Source: Synergistaceae bacterium
Lineage (GTDB): Bacteria > Synergistota > Synergistia > Synergistales > Aminobacteriaceae
Reading direction: 5' to 3'
Length of the DNA stretch: 64,000 nt
Assembly: GCA_018436725.1 (NCBI GenBank)
Contig: JAHDKT010000003.1
Coordinates: 1 to 64,000, forward strand
In this document: one piece after another, positions 25,372 through 33,411 of the stretch
Layout of the letters: every line of letters begins with the position of its first letter
Position numbering within the stretch: the stretch's first letter is position 1
The notes under the pieces: model-generated
The model's database searches: none
Told to the model about the DNA's origin: nothing
The model's input: the letters and a program-made list of their open reading frames with translations, nothing else
Made by a program: the position numbers and the translations under genes

Positions 25372-25751
25372 TCCGCTGCGAGAAGCTTCCTTCCCTCGGC
25401 AGCGGCCCGTTCGATATTCTCCTCGTTCGGAGGGCACGCGCCTTTCTTCATGTCGTGGTCGGTCAGCCTAAGATGGGAAAACTTCGTGATCTCCGCCTTT
25501 TCGAGCATTTTCCTGGCGCAGTCCAGCGGGCATCCGTCCACGGCGAGCACCTTCGCTGCGCCCTGCGCAGAGAGAATCAAACCTTCCGATCCCGCTCCGA
25601 CAAGAGAAAGACACGCAAGAGTTCCTTGGCCTTCTCCGTACAGCTTCCTGGCGGCGCCGTAGGCGACTGCCCCTATGTCCGCAGCTCCGGCGCAACAGAA
25701 TATAAGCTTCGGACCTCCGTTTTCACAACCGCATCCGCACTGAGCCGACAT
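25368..25751 (-). CDS. DGC domain protein, putative zinc/metal-binding
   Basis: 127 residues. CGCGCENGG at the N-terminus, IFCCAGAADIGAVA, and VDGCPLDCARK in the middle: the DGCPLDCA core gives the DGC domain its name. The four or more conserved cysteines suggest metal binding; biochemical function is not known to me. AGGAGGGG precedes the ATG. It heads a minus-strand operon with arsR copy 2 and the ArsD-like gene, so it is probably part of the metal response. Confidence 0.8.
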   Translation of the reverse strand: MSAQCGCGCENGGPKLIFCCAGAADIGAVAYGAARKLYGEGQGTLACLSLVGAGSEGLILSAQGAAKVLAVDGCPLDCARKMLEKAEITKFSHLRLTDHDMKKGACPPNEENIERAAAEGRKLLAAE

Positions 25752-25845
25752 GGTACCCCTCCTATTATTTTTACTTTTTTAGAAATGACACGATAAAGAT
25801 ATCACGTACTTCCCGTTCTTTCAAGACGCAGGGAAAAGACTGTGA

Positions 25846-26073
25846 AAAGAAGACAATATAAGGAATACCTCTTATTACGGAAATGGGGGGCTAACAGCCA
25901 CTCTCGATCTGCCGGCGTTACTTACGGCTAACTCTTCTTCGCACGCGGTCTCAAACTACCGGAAGATGGGCTTCATGGAAGCTGGCCATTCCGGGGAATT
26001 CACCGGCATCATCTTCGTGCCTATGGTCTGCGCGCTCGACGAACCGCTTCCGTCGCTCCCGACGTCTCCATAA
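25846..26073 (+). pseudogene. Relic of a GNAT acetyltransferase, C-terminal end only
   Basis: An open frame without a suitable start codon reads ANSSSHAVSNYRKMGFMEAG, then HSGEFTGIIFVPMVCALDE, and stops at 26073. Acetyltransferases of the GNAT family end in this way: a helix with NYRKMGF after the acetyl-CoA site and a last beta strand. The acetyl-CoA loop itself is missing. The last 53 bases overlap the 3' end of citXG on the other strand. It looks like what is left of a gene cut away when the citrate block or the arsR block was joined. The remaining part of the gap 25752-25845 holds the promoter region of the DGC operon, where I see no clear boxes. Confidence 0.6.
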
Positions 26074-27577
26074 GGTGAAAAAAGACCGTTACCGCCAGCA
26101 GATCGGCCGCGCCTCCCGGGCTGAGACGTCGTGAAGGAAACAAGGCTTCCATATCACGGACGGCACGCCGCCCCTCCTCCGTGCGCATGCCTCCCAGGGC
26201 GAGCGCGTTGCGGGCCGCTTCGCGGACGCTTCGCTCCCCCTCCCGCCCTCCGCGCGCGAGGATGTTCGTGTCCTCCGCCGTCGTCATCAGGAGAAGCAGC
26301 GTCTCCGCAAGCGCGTCGTTGAGCGCTGCGCCGCCCGAGAGCAGCTTTTTCAGGCATGGGAGAGCGGTCGTGACGACCGCGGGAAATCCCCGCTCCGCCT
26401 CGCCGCGTATTCCGGTCACGCCCTCGGCGAGGTAGAGTCTCTCTCCCGCCGTTCGCTCCGAATGTTTTTTCTTCCCCGCATCGGCAAAATCCCGCTCCAC
26501 GATGCCACGAACTATTTCCGCACCTCTTCCGGCGCAGGCTTCGGAGGAGAAATTCGCTCCTTCCGAAAACAACGTTCCGCATGCGGCGGAGAGCACGCCG
26601 AGGGAGAAGATCAAGCCTTTATGGGTGTTCACGCCCCCCGTGGCGGAGAGCATCGCTCGTTCCGCGCGCACCCCCTCTTCGCGGAGCAGGGGGAAGAGCG
26701 CGGACGCATCGGGTGGAGGGCACTCCGCGTTTCCTCGCTCCTTCGCACGAGCCCCCGGAGCGAAAGAAACGCCGAGCCGGACGAAGCGCTCCCAGAAGGG
26801 GGCGAGCGCCGCGGCGCTGGCAAGGAAGGTGAAGTAGTCCATATCGGTGTGCGCTCCGTTCGAGATGGGGGTCACCAGTCCGGGCTTCGGCGCGACGGCC
26901 GCCTCGAAGAGCACCGCTGCCCTCGCGCAGCGACCGATGTACGCGCAAAGAGGCTCCGTTTCGTCAAGGGGCTTCGTTCCGTCACAGGGGTCGGGACCGC
27001 CAGCGCTTTCAGTATCCGGGACGTTTCGTCCCGAAGCGAGACGCGGAATCGCCCCTTCGTTCGCGACCTTGCAGCGCGCCCGCCACCGCCCCGCAAGGCG
27101 TTCCACCGCGTCTCGCAACTCCTCCGCCGCGTGCGCGCGTCCCCTCACGCACGGCACGGCCTCGCCGCCGCAGACGACGCAACGCCGAGGCGGAAGCTCC
27201 AGCTCCCGCCTCCCCGGCGCCGAGCCGTCCGGAAACGTGACGTCGACGTCGACGAGCGCGCCGCACGGATGCGTCTCCTCGAAGGCAACCGCGCGGCGCT
27301 TCACATCATTCCCCTCGCCCCGGACGGCGCAGAACCCCTCCGGCCCGTCGGCGGAGACACGGAATTCGTACGAGAGCACAAGAAGCCCCTTCCGCGCCAG
27401 AAACCCGCGAAGCTCGTCGAACCACTCTCCGGCCGCCCGGTCGTACCCGCCGCCGAGTCGCAGCGGCGCGGGCATCCTGAGGGTGAAGGAGAGCAGCGAA
27501 CAGTCGGGCGGAAGCGCGGCGGCAAGTTCGAGCCGACGGCGCCACCGCGTCTCCCGCGCGGCGAGAGGCGACTCCAT
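26021..27577 (-). CDS. citXG: CitX-CitG fusion: citrate lyase holo-ACP synthase and triphosphoribosyl-dephospho-CoA synthase
   Basis: 518 residues. The first part (about 1-190) has CitX features: an R-rich start, LLSFTLRMPAPLR and a CVVCGG region. The second part from about 229 (AAVAPKPGLVTPISNGAHTD) is CitG, with FLASAAALAPF, GVNTHKGLIFSLGVL and the C-terminal TTAEDTNILARGG. CitG makes the prosthetic group from ATP and dephospho-CoA; CitX attaches it to CitD. Fusion of the two is known in other bacteria. The linker (about 190-225) is long and polar. The ATG overlaps the citD stop (TGATG), so it is translated from the same message. Its end overlaps the GNAT relic. Confidence 0.9.
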   Translation of the reverse strand: MESPLAARETRWRRRLELAAALPPDCSLLSFTLRMPAPLRLGGGYDRAAGEWFDELRGFLARKGLLVLSYEFRVSADGPEGFCAVRGEGNDVKRRAVAFEETHPCGALVDVDVTFPDGSAPGRRELELPPRRCVVCGGEAVPCVRGRAHAAEELRDAVERLAGRWRARCKVANEGAIPRLASGRNVPDTESAGGPDPCDGTKPLDETEPLCAYIGRCARAAVLFEAAVAPKPGLVTPISNGAHTDMDYFTFLASAAALAPFWERFVRLGVSFAPGARAKERGNAECPPPDASALFPLLREEGVRAERAMLSATGGVNTHKGLIFSLGVLSAACGTLFSEGANFSSEACAGRGAEIVRGIVERDFADAGKKKHSERTAGERLYLAEGVTGIRGEAERGFPAVVTTALPCLKKLLSGGAALNDALAETLLLLMTTAEDTNILARGGREGERSVREAARNALALGGMRTEEGRRAVRDMEALFPSRRLSPGGAADLLAVTVFFHLMETSGATEAVRRARRP

Positions 27578-27846
27578 CACGCCTTGATCGCCCGTTCCAG
27601 AGCCGTCTCCAGGCGAGCCCGGAGCGTGCACTCCAGCGCACCTCTATCCTGAATACGCACCGCGGCGCCCTTGACGCCCGAGGCGGCGACGACCTCCTCG
27701 GCGACGGAGCGGATACGCGCCCCGAACTGCTTGAAGACGATGCTCTCCACATCGAGTTTGTTCTCCTCCCCCTCCGCGGGGCCTACCGTCACGAGCACGT
27801 CGCTCGATTCAAGCGATCCCGCGACGCTGTTTTTCACACTGGTCAT
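27577..27846 (-). CDS. citD: Citrate lyase acyl carrier protein (gamma subunit)
   Basis: 89 residues from the ATG at 27846, behind AAGGAGAG. SLESSDVLVTVGP near the N-terminus contains the serine that carries the triphosphoribosyl-dephospho-CoA group, and KQFGARI lies in the middle, both as in known CitD proteins. It shuttles the acetyl or citryl group between CitF and CitE. The gene sits between citC and citXG, while its partner subunits are encoded 8 kb away in the divergent operon. Confidence 0.93.
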   Translation of the reverse strand: MTSVKNSVAGSLESSDVLVTVGPAEGEENKLDVESIVFKQFGARIRSVAEEVVAASGVKGAAVRIQDRGALECTLRARLETALERAIKA

Positions 27847-27884
27847 ACAACTCTCTCCTTTCCGCGGACGCGAAGCGTCCTCAT

Positions 27885-28964
27885 TCAATGTCTCGACTCG
27901 CTGTTCCTGATTTTTTCGATCACCGGACGCGCTTCTTCCGAGACGAGCCACTTCCACGTGGACTCGGGAACGAGCGGCCGGACGTTTTCCAAACCGCCCT
28001 CGCGGATCAAGGCGCGCACGCGCGACGCGCTCACGGGCAGACCCTCCATCTCGAAGCGCGGCATCTCGCGGACGCGCACGGGCGACCACCCCTCGCCGCC
28101 TTTCGGCAGGCGCTCCTTCATCATTCTATTGTAGATGGAGGTCACGGGACAATACGGCTCCGTCCCCACGAACCGGTCCGTTACGCGGAGCGTCGGGGCG
28201 ACGTACCGTCCGAAGAGTTCGATGTCGAGCGCGGCGTAGAGTTCGGTCATCCGCTCCTCCTCGCCGGATTCGATCCGCGTGAAGTACGTCGGGAAGGTGG
28301 CCGACGAGATGACGTACGGTCCTCCGCGAAGGACAACGACGTTCTTCAGCCCGGACGCTCCCTCTTCGACAAGTCGGAAACGCACCTCGAAGGGGAAGAG
28401 CGACCGGTCCTCCTCGACGACGAGGACGTAGAGCTTCGGGACATGTGCGGCGGCGTACTCCAGCAGGCGATAGTGGCCCAGCGTGAACGGGTTGCAGTTC
28501 ACCACCGCGACGCCGGCCCCCTCCGGGCCGCCCTCCGCCTTCGCGGCCATCGCCGTCTTCCACATGTCGATACCTTCCGCTCCCCACTCCAGCAGCGACG
28601 CCCCCAACCCCGTCCGCTCCACGGTCGCGGTCGCCAGCAACGTAAAGCCGAGCGCCTCGAAGCGTTTCGCCTCGTCCGGCTTCGAGTACAGGAAGAGCTG
28701 CCGACGCCCCGTCTCCATCGCCTTTTTCAAAAGGGCGGAGGTCACCGTCGCAGCGACTCCCTCTCCCTCCAACTCCCGATCCACGGCGATCCCCTGCAGG
28801 ATGTTCCCCACCAGGGAGCCGGTCGCGACGAGACGCTCTTCCTCGAAAAATCCCAGGATCACGGATTCGTTTCCCGGAACCGCGAGCCCCCTCGACCCCA
28901 GCAACCGTGCGCGCTCTACCATCTCCCTCGGCGAGACAAGCGCCCGCTCCTCCAGTCCGAACAT
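27885..28964 (-). CDS. citC: [Citrate (pro-3S)-lyase] ligase
   Basis: 359 residues: a GNAT-like N-terminal half (IAVDRELEGEGVAATVTSAL) and a nucleotidyltransferase C-terminal half. The latter starts with VVNCNPFTLGHYRLLEYAA, the HxGH-type nucleotide site, followed by TEPYCPVTSIYNRMMKERLP and PVSASRVRALI. CitC acetylates the thiol of the CitD prosthetic group with acetate and ATP, switching the lyase on. It follows the aconitase gene by 35 bases and precedes citD by 38 bases. Confidence 0.93.
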   Translation of the reverse strand: MFGLEERALVSPREMVERARLLGSRGLAVPGNESVILGFFEEERLVATGSLVGNILQGIAVDRELEGEGVAATVTSALLKKAMETGRRQLFLYSKPDEAKRFEALGFTLLATATVERTGLGASLLEWGAEGIDMWKTAMAAKAEGGPEGAGVAVVNCNPFTLGHYRLLEYAAAHVPKLYVLVVEEDRSLFPFEVRFRLVEEGASGLKNVVVLRGGPYVISSATFPTYFTRIESGEEERMTELYAALDIELFGRYVAPTLRVTDRFVGTEPYCPVTSIYNRMMKERLPKGGEGWSPVRVREMPRFEMEGLPVSASRVRALIREGGLENVRPLVPESTWKWLVSEEARPVIEKIRNSESRH

Positions 28965-28999
28965 GCGCGCTCCCCCTTTCGTTGCTTATGCGTTCTTCA

Positions 29000-30922
29000 T
29001 CAGCGTTGCGCGTTCCGGGCGGCGTTGAGCGCGCCTCCCGCGAGCAGGATCTCCCGCTGTCTCCGCGAAAGCCCGTGGCGCGTTCTCAGAACCGCTCCCG
29101 TCGTCGCGTTCCGCACTTCCACAAACTCGCCTGCGAGGGCGGAGCGTAGATTCCGCAGCTCCAACCGATCCCACTGCGCGATCTTCTCAAGATCGGCCCC
29201 GTCCTCGAAGAGAAGCGGCAGAATCCCGGCGTTCACCAGATTCTGCCGGTGAATCCTCGCGTACGAGACGGCGATGATCGCCTTGACGCCGAGAAAGAGC
29301 GGCGAGAGGGCCGCATGCTCCCGGCTCGACCCCTGCCCGTAGTTCTCCCCCGCGACGAGAAGCCCGCCTCCGGCGTTGCGCGCGCGCTCCGGGAAGGAGG
29401 GGTCGACGATGTTGAAGCAGTACTCCGAGATGGCGGGAAGGTTCGAGCGCAGCGACATGATGCGGCTGCCCGCGGGAAGGATGTGGTCCGTCGTGATGTT
29501 GTCCCCCATCTTCAGCAGCGCCTCGCCCTGTATTTCATCGGCCATCGGACGAAACTCCGGAAGCGGCTTGATGTTCGGTCCCCTGCGTATCTCGACGGAG
29601 GCGCCGTCATCTGGGGGAAGAAGCACCATCGTATCGTCGACGATATATTTCTCGGGCAGCCGGACCTCGACGGCCTCGCCGAGCGTCCTCGGATCGACGA
29701 TCACACCGCGAAGGGCCGAAACTGCGGCCGTCTCCGCGCTCACCAGATGCACCAGCGCGTCCTTCGTGCCGGAACGCCCTTCGAAGTTCCGATTGGACGT
29801 CCGCAGCGACACGCCGCCGCTGCACGGCGCCTGGCCGATGCCGATGCACGGGCCGCATGCGCTCTCAAGGATGCGCGCCCCGGAGGTAATGAAATCGGAG
29901 AGAATGCCGTTCCGCACGATCATCAGGAACGTCTGGCGCGAACCGGGAGCGATGCAGAGACTGGTCCGCTCCGCGACGCGCCGTCCGCGCAGAATCTCCG
30001 CCGTCCGCGCAAGGTCGAGGTAGGAAGAGTTCGTGCAGCTTCCGATGAAGCACTGGTCGACGGGCATACCCGAAACCTCGCGCACCGGAACCACCTTGTC
30101 GGGCGAGTGCGGCAGCGCGATGAGCGGTTCGAGCGTCGACAGGTCGATGACGAGCGTTTCGTCGTACTCCGCGTCGTCGTCCGCGGCAAGGGGCCTGAAG
30201 TCGCCGCCTCTCCCCTGCGCCTCCAGGAAACGCCGAGTTTGCTCGTCGCTCGGAAAGATCGACGTGGTCGCGCCGAGTTCCGCGCCCATGTTCGTGATCG
30301 TCCCCCGCTCCGGGACCGTGAGCGTCGCCGCGCCTTCGCCGCGGTACTCCAGAATCTTCCCCACGCCCCCTTTGACGGTGAGGACGCGGAGCACCTCCAG
30401 GACGACGTCCTTCGCCGCGACCCACGGGCGGAGACTCCCCTTCAGCTCCACCTTCACCACCTTCGGCATGGGGATTGAGAACGGCACGCCCGCCATCGCA
30501 AGCGCCACGTCCAGCCCCCCCGCGCCCATCGCGAGCATCCCCAGGGCGCCTCCCGTCGGCGTATGGCTGTCGGAGCCGAGGAGCGTCTTGCCGGGCACGC
30601 CGAACCGCTCCAGATGCACCTGATGACAGATGCCGTTCCCCGGCCGGGAGAAGAGAAGCCCGTATTTCGCCGCGATGTCCTGCAGGTAGTTATGGTCGTC
30701 GGCGTTCTCGAACGTCGTCTGCAGCGTGTTGTGGTCCACGTAGCTCACCGAACGCTCGGCCCGCGTGCGCGGCGCCCCTATGGCCTCGAACTGGAGATAC
30801 GCCATGGTCCCCGTCGTATCCTGCGTCAGCGTGTGGTCGATACGCAGCGACACCTCTCCGCCTTCCGACGCGCCGTCCGCCAGGTGCTCTCGGAGTATCT
30901 TCCAGACAAGATTTGTTCCCAC
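29000..30922 (-). CDS. acnA: Aconitate hydratase
   Basis: 640 residues from a GTG at 30922 with GAGGGGG upstream; this gives the N-terminus GTNLVWKILREHL typical of the about 640-residue aconitases of anaerobes. The iron-sulfur cluster cysteines are in GSCTNSSY and ACGPCIGIG. DTTGTMAYLQFEA, GSDSHTPTGGALGMLA and the swivel-domain GENYGQGSSREHAAL are intact. It interconverts citrate, cis-aconitate and isocitrate. As first gene of acn-citC-citD-citXG it would feed imported isocitrate or aconitate into citrate for the lyase. Homoaconitase and isopropylmalate isomerase are relatives, but the context favours aconitase. Confidence 0.92.
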   Translation of the reverse strand: MGTNLVWKILREHLADGASEGGEVSLRIDHTLTQDTTGTMAYLQFEAIGAPRTRAERSVSYVDHNTLQTTFENADDHNYLQDIAAKYGLLFSRPGNGICHQVHLERFGVPGKTLLGSDSHTPTGGALGMLAMGAGGLDVALAMAGVPFSIPMPKVVKVELKGSLRPWVAAKDVVLEVLRVLTVKGGVGKILEYRGEGAATLTVPERGTITNMGAELGATTSIFPSDEQTRRFLEAQGRGGDFRPLAADDDAEYDETLVIDLSTLEPLIALPHSPDKVVPVREVSGMPVDQCFIGSCTNSSYLDLARTAEILRGRRVAERTSLCIAPGSRQTFLMIVRNGILSDFITSGARILESACGPCIGIGQAPCSGGVSLRTSNRNFEGRSGTKDALVHLVSAETAAVSALRGVIVDPRTLGEAVEVRLPEKYIVDDTMVLLPPDDGASVEIRRGPNIKPLPEFRPMADEIQGEALLKMGDNITTDHILPAGSRIMSLRSNLPAISEYCFNIVDPSFPERARNAGGGLLVAGENYGQGSSREHAALSPLFLGVKAIIAVSYARIHRQNLVNAGILPLLFEDGADLEKIAQWDRLELRNLRSALAGEFVEVRNATTGAVLRTRHGLSRRQREILLAGGALNAARNAQR

Positions 30923-30971
30923 TCTTTCCGCCCCCTCGTGTAAATATACAAAATACAGTGTCTTGACCCAC

Positions 30972-31000
30972 TTTACAGTTCCCTTCTCGAGGGATATTAT
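30972..31000 (+). promoter_or_regulatory. Candidate promoter for the gntR-tct-citEF operon
   Basis: TTTACA (30972-30977), 17 bases, TATTAT (30995-31000). It lies in the 158-base divergent region between acn and gntR. Repeats of GGATA/GGATG type follow at 31004-31035 and might be part of the regulator site; the match to any known GntR box is not clear. Confidence 0.55.
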
Positions 31001-31080
31001 ACGACATGGATGCTGGATATTGGATAGTGGATCCATCTTTTTTCGGAAAAAATAAAAAATCATTTCAGGGAGATGATCGC

Positions 31081-31791
31081 GTGCCGCTCTTGAAGAACGT
31101 TCCGGAACTGCGTACGAAGCCGATGCGCGATATCATCTACGAGCACCTTCGCAAGGCGATCGTCCGCGGGGAGCTGAAAGCCGACTCCACCTTCACCGAC
31201 GGCGAAATCGCCGACGAGTACGGCGTGAGCCGGACTCCCGTCCGGGAGGCGGTGCAGAAACTCGAGGCCGAGGGGTACATCGAGCGGGTTCCGATGAAGG
31301 GGAACCGCGTCTGTTCGGTGTCCCCGTACGAGCTGGCAAACTCCTTCGCCATCCGCAAGGCCCTCGAAACGCTCGCTGTGCGCTACGCCGCACTCCGCAT
31401 AACCGACGAGGAGCTGGACGCGATGCGCGAACTCCTCATGGAAGCCGACGCCGTTTTCGCCGGCTTCAGCGGCGACGAGCTGCTCGACCGCTTCTTCCCC
31501 ATCGTCAAAAAGTTCAACAAGATCGCCTTCGAGGCGTGCGGGTCCGACCGGCTGACGGAACTCGTCTGGGCCCAGCGGGAACTCTTCGACCGCTACATGG
31601 TCATGCGGATCATCCTTCCCAACAGGATCAACAAGAGTCTCTCCCGGCGGAAACTGCTCTACGAGGCGCTTGCCTCCCACGACCCGGAAAGAGCGGCCGC
31701 AGTATGGACCGAACACCTCGACGAATCGTTCGTCATCTGGCGCGAGAAGTCGGGGTACGCGAAGGAACTCGAGGAATTTCGGTTTTTCTAA
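31081..31791 (+). CDS. GntR family regulator, FadR/FCD type
   Basis: 236 residues from a GTG at 31081 behind AGGGAG; the frame is open further upstream but without a better start. The DNA-binding domain shows LRKAIVRGELKADSTF, then IADEYGVSRTPVREAVQKLE, the GntR signature. The C-terminal all-helical FCD domain (about 85-225) binds ligand through a metal site. It is divergent from acn and begins the tctCBA-citEF unit, so it probably controls both operons in response to citrate or a related acid. Confidence 0.93.
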   Translation: MPLLKNVPELRTKPMRDIIYEHLRKAIVRGELKADSTFTDGEIADEYGVSRTPVREAVQKLEAEGYIERVPMKGNRVCSVSPYELANSFAIRKALETLAVRYAALRITDEELDAMRELLMEADAVFAGFSGDELLDRFFPIVKKFNKIAFEACGSDRLTELVWAQRELFDRYMVMRIILPNRINKSLSRRKLLYEALASHDPERAAAVWTEHLDESFVIWREKSGYAKELEEFRFF

Positions 31792-31855
31792 GGGCTGGTA
31801 CCGCGCACCGGCGCGGAGAAGCAAAAATCCTAAGTACAGAGGGGGAAACACAGGA

Positions 31856-32827
31856 ATGAAGAGATTGTTTGCAGTTGCGTTGCTCGTCGCGTTGTTCGCC
31901 GTCGCGGGAACCGCCTCCGCCGAATGGAAGCCCACCCGCACCATCGAACTCATCGCCCCGGCCAACCCCGGCGGAGGATGGGACATGCTGTGCCGCACCG
32001 TTCAGAAGGCCCTTGTCGACGAGAAGCTCGTCGACAAGAACGTCATCGTCGTCAACAAGCCGGGCGGCGGCGGCGCCACCGGCTGGAACTACCTGAAGGG
32101 GAAGAAGGGGCAGGGAGAGTACCTCGCCGCCACGTCCACGCTGATCATGCTCAACAACCTTCTGGGCAAGAGCGAGATCACCTACAAGGACGTCACCCCC
32201 GTCGCCGCCCTCCAGACGGAGTGGATCTCCATCGCGGTCGAGCAGGACTCCCCCTGGAAGACCGCGAAGGATCTCTTCGAGGCCATCAAGGCCGACCCCT
32301 CCGCAGTACCCGTCGGCGTCGGCCCCACCCTCGGCAACAACGACCACCTGATGTTCCTTGAACTTGCCCAGATATTCGGCGTCGATCCCGCAACGATCAA
32401 GTTCATCGTCTACCCCGGCGCGGGCGGCGAGATCGTCCCGGCCGTTCTCGGCGGACATGTGAAAGCCACCAGCATCGGGCTGGCCGAAGTGCTCGAGCAG
32501 CACAAGGCGGGCAAAATGCGGATCATCGGCGTCAGCTCCGACCAGAAACTCGACTTCCTGCCGGATGTCGCTTCTTTCAAGGAGCAGGGAGTCGATATGG
32601 TCTTCCCGCACTGGAGAGGGATCATCGGCGCTCCCGATCTGACTCCGGAGCAAGTAAAGTACTGGGACGACGTCTTCGCGAAGATGGTGCAGACCGAGAC
32701 CTGGAAGACCCTCATCGGGAACCTCGGATGGAGCAACTTCTACCAGAACTCCGCCGAACACACTGCGTTCCTCGAGGAGAGCACCAAGGAATTCGATTCG
32801 TTGCTGACGCAGGTCGGCCTGAAGTAA
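31856..32827 (+). CDS. tctC: Tripartite tricarboxylate transporter binding protein (TctC)
   Basis: 323 residues with a signal peptide at 1-21 ending in ASA. The mature protein has the Bug/TctC landmarks: IELIAPANPGGGWDMLCRTV, NKPGGGGATGWNYLK, VPVGVGPTLGNNDH and GGHVKATSIGLAE. It catches a di- or tricarboxylate in the periplasm and delivers it to TctAB. It is the first transport gene after gntR. A terminator-like hairpin separates it from tctB. Citrate is the natural guess because citrate lyase subunits follow in the same operon. Confidence 0.92.
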   Translation: MKRLFAVALLVALFAVAGTASAEWKPTRTIELIAPANPGGGWDMLCRTVQKALVDEKLVDKNVIVVNKPGGGGATGWNYLKGKKGQGEYLAATSTLIMLNNLLGKSEITYKDVTPVAALQTEWISIAVEQDSPWKTAKDLFEAIKADPSAVPVGVGPTLGNNDHLMFLELAQIFGVDPATIKFIVYPGAGGEIVPAVLGGHVKATSIGLAEVLEQHKAGKMRIIGVSSDQKLDFLPDVASFKEQGVDMVFPHWRGIIGAPDLTPEQVKYWDDVFAKMVQTETWKTLIGNLGWSNFYQNSAEHTAFLEESTKEFDSLLTQVGLK

Positions 32828-32848
32828 CGACGACGCGGAGCACTTTCC

Positions 32849-32885
32849 GGCGGGGGGACGAGCCCACTCCTCCCGCCGCTTTTCG
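32849..32885 (+). terminator. Hairpin between tctC and tctB
   Basis: GGCGGGGGGA and TCCTCCCGCC form a stem (one unpaired base) followed by GCTTTTCGATTTT. It lies inside the operon and would reduce read-through into tctBA-citEF or protect the tctC message. Confidence 0.65.
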
Positions 32886-32922
32886 ATTTTGAATCCATCC
32901 ACCCGGAGACGGAGGTTGAACA

Positions 32923-33396
32923 ATGAGCAAGAATTTTACGAGCGGTCTCATAGCGCTCATCCTCGGGGGAATCTATCTGGCGACCGCCATGCGGCTACCC
33001 GACGTCAAGGCGGGCGACGCGATCGGCCCCCGCCTGTTTCCCGTGATCGTGGCCTGCGCCGTCATGCTGGCGGGGGCCGCGCTGTGCATAGGCGATAAAC
33101 TGACCTCTAAAAAGGAACCTGTGAACTGGAACTTCGTCCAGGACGCGGGCGTGTGGATCAAGATCGCCGCGACGATGGTCCTCGGCGTCGTCTACGGCAT
33201 GGTGCTCGACTCGTGGGGCTATCTGCTGGCCACATCGCTCTTCATGCTCTGCGCCACGCTGATGATCAACAGAGGACGATTCGTCCAGAACGTACTCATC
33301 TCCCTTCTCTTTCCCGCAGTCACCTACGGAGCGTTCGCCATCGCCCTCCAGTTGAGCCTTCCCCGGGGCATTATCGAGAACATGCTCCCATTCTAA
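32923..33396 (+). CDS. tctB: Tripartite tricarboxylate transporter small subunit (TctB)
   Basis: 157 residues with four predicted membrane helices. The N-terminal region LILGGIYLATAMRLPDVKAGDAIGPRLFPVIVA is characteristic of TctB, where a helix is followed by a GPR-FP turn. CGGAGACGGAGG lies a few bases before the ATG. It pairs with TctA, which starts 15 bases after its stop. Confidence 0.9.
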   Translation: MSKNFTSGLIALILGGIYLATAMRLPDVKAGDAIGPRLFPVIVACAVMLAGAALCIGDKLTSKKEPVNWNFVQDAGVWIKIAATMVLGVVYGMVLDSWGYLLATSLFMLCATLMINRGRFVQNVLISLLFPAVTYGAFAIALQLSLPRGIIENMLPF

Positions 33397-33411
33397 GGAG
33401 GACATTCCGAT

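Noticed and set aside
25752..25850. An imperfect repeat CACGATA...TATCACG as operator of arsR copy 2
   Set aside because: Only 5 of 7 positions mirror each other and it does not resemble the well-supported site of copy 1; too weak to list.
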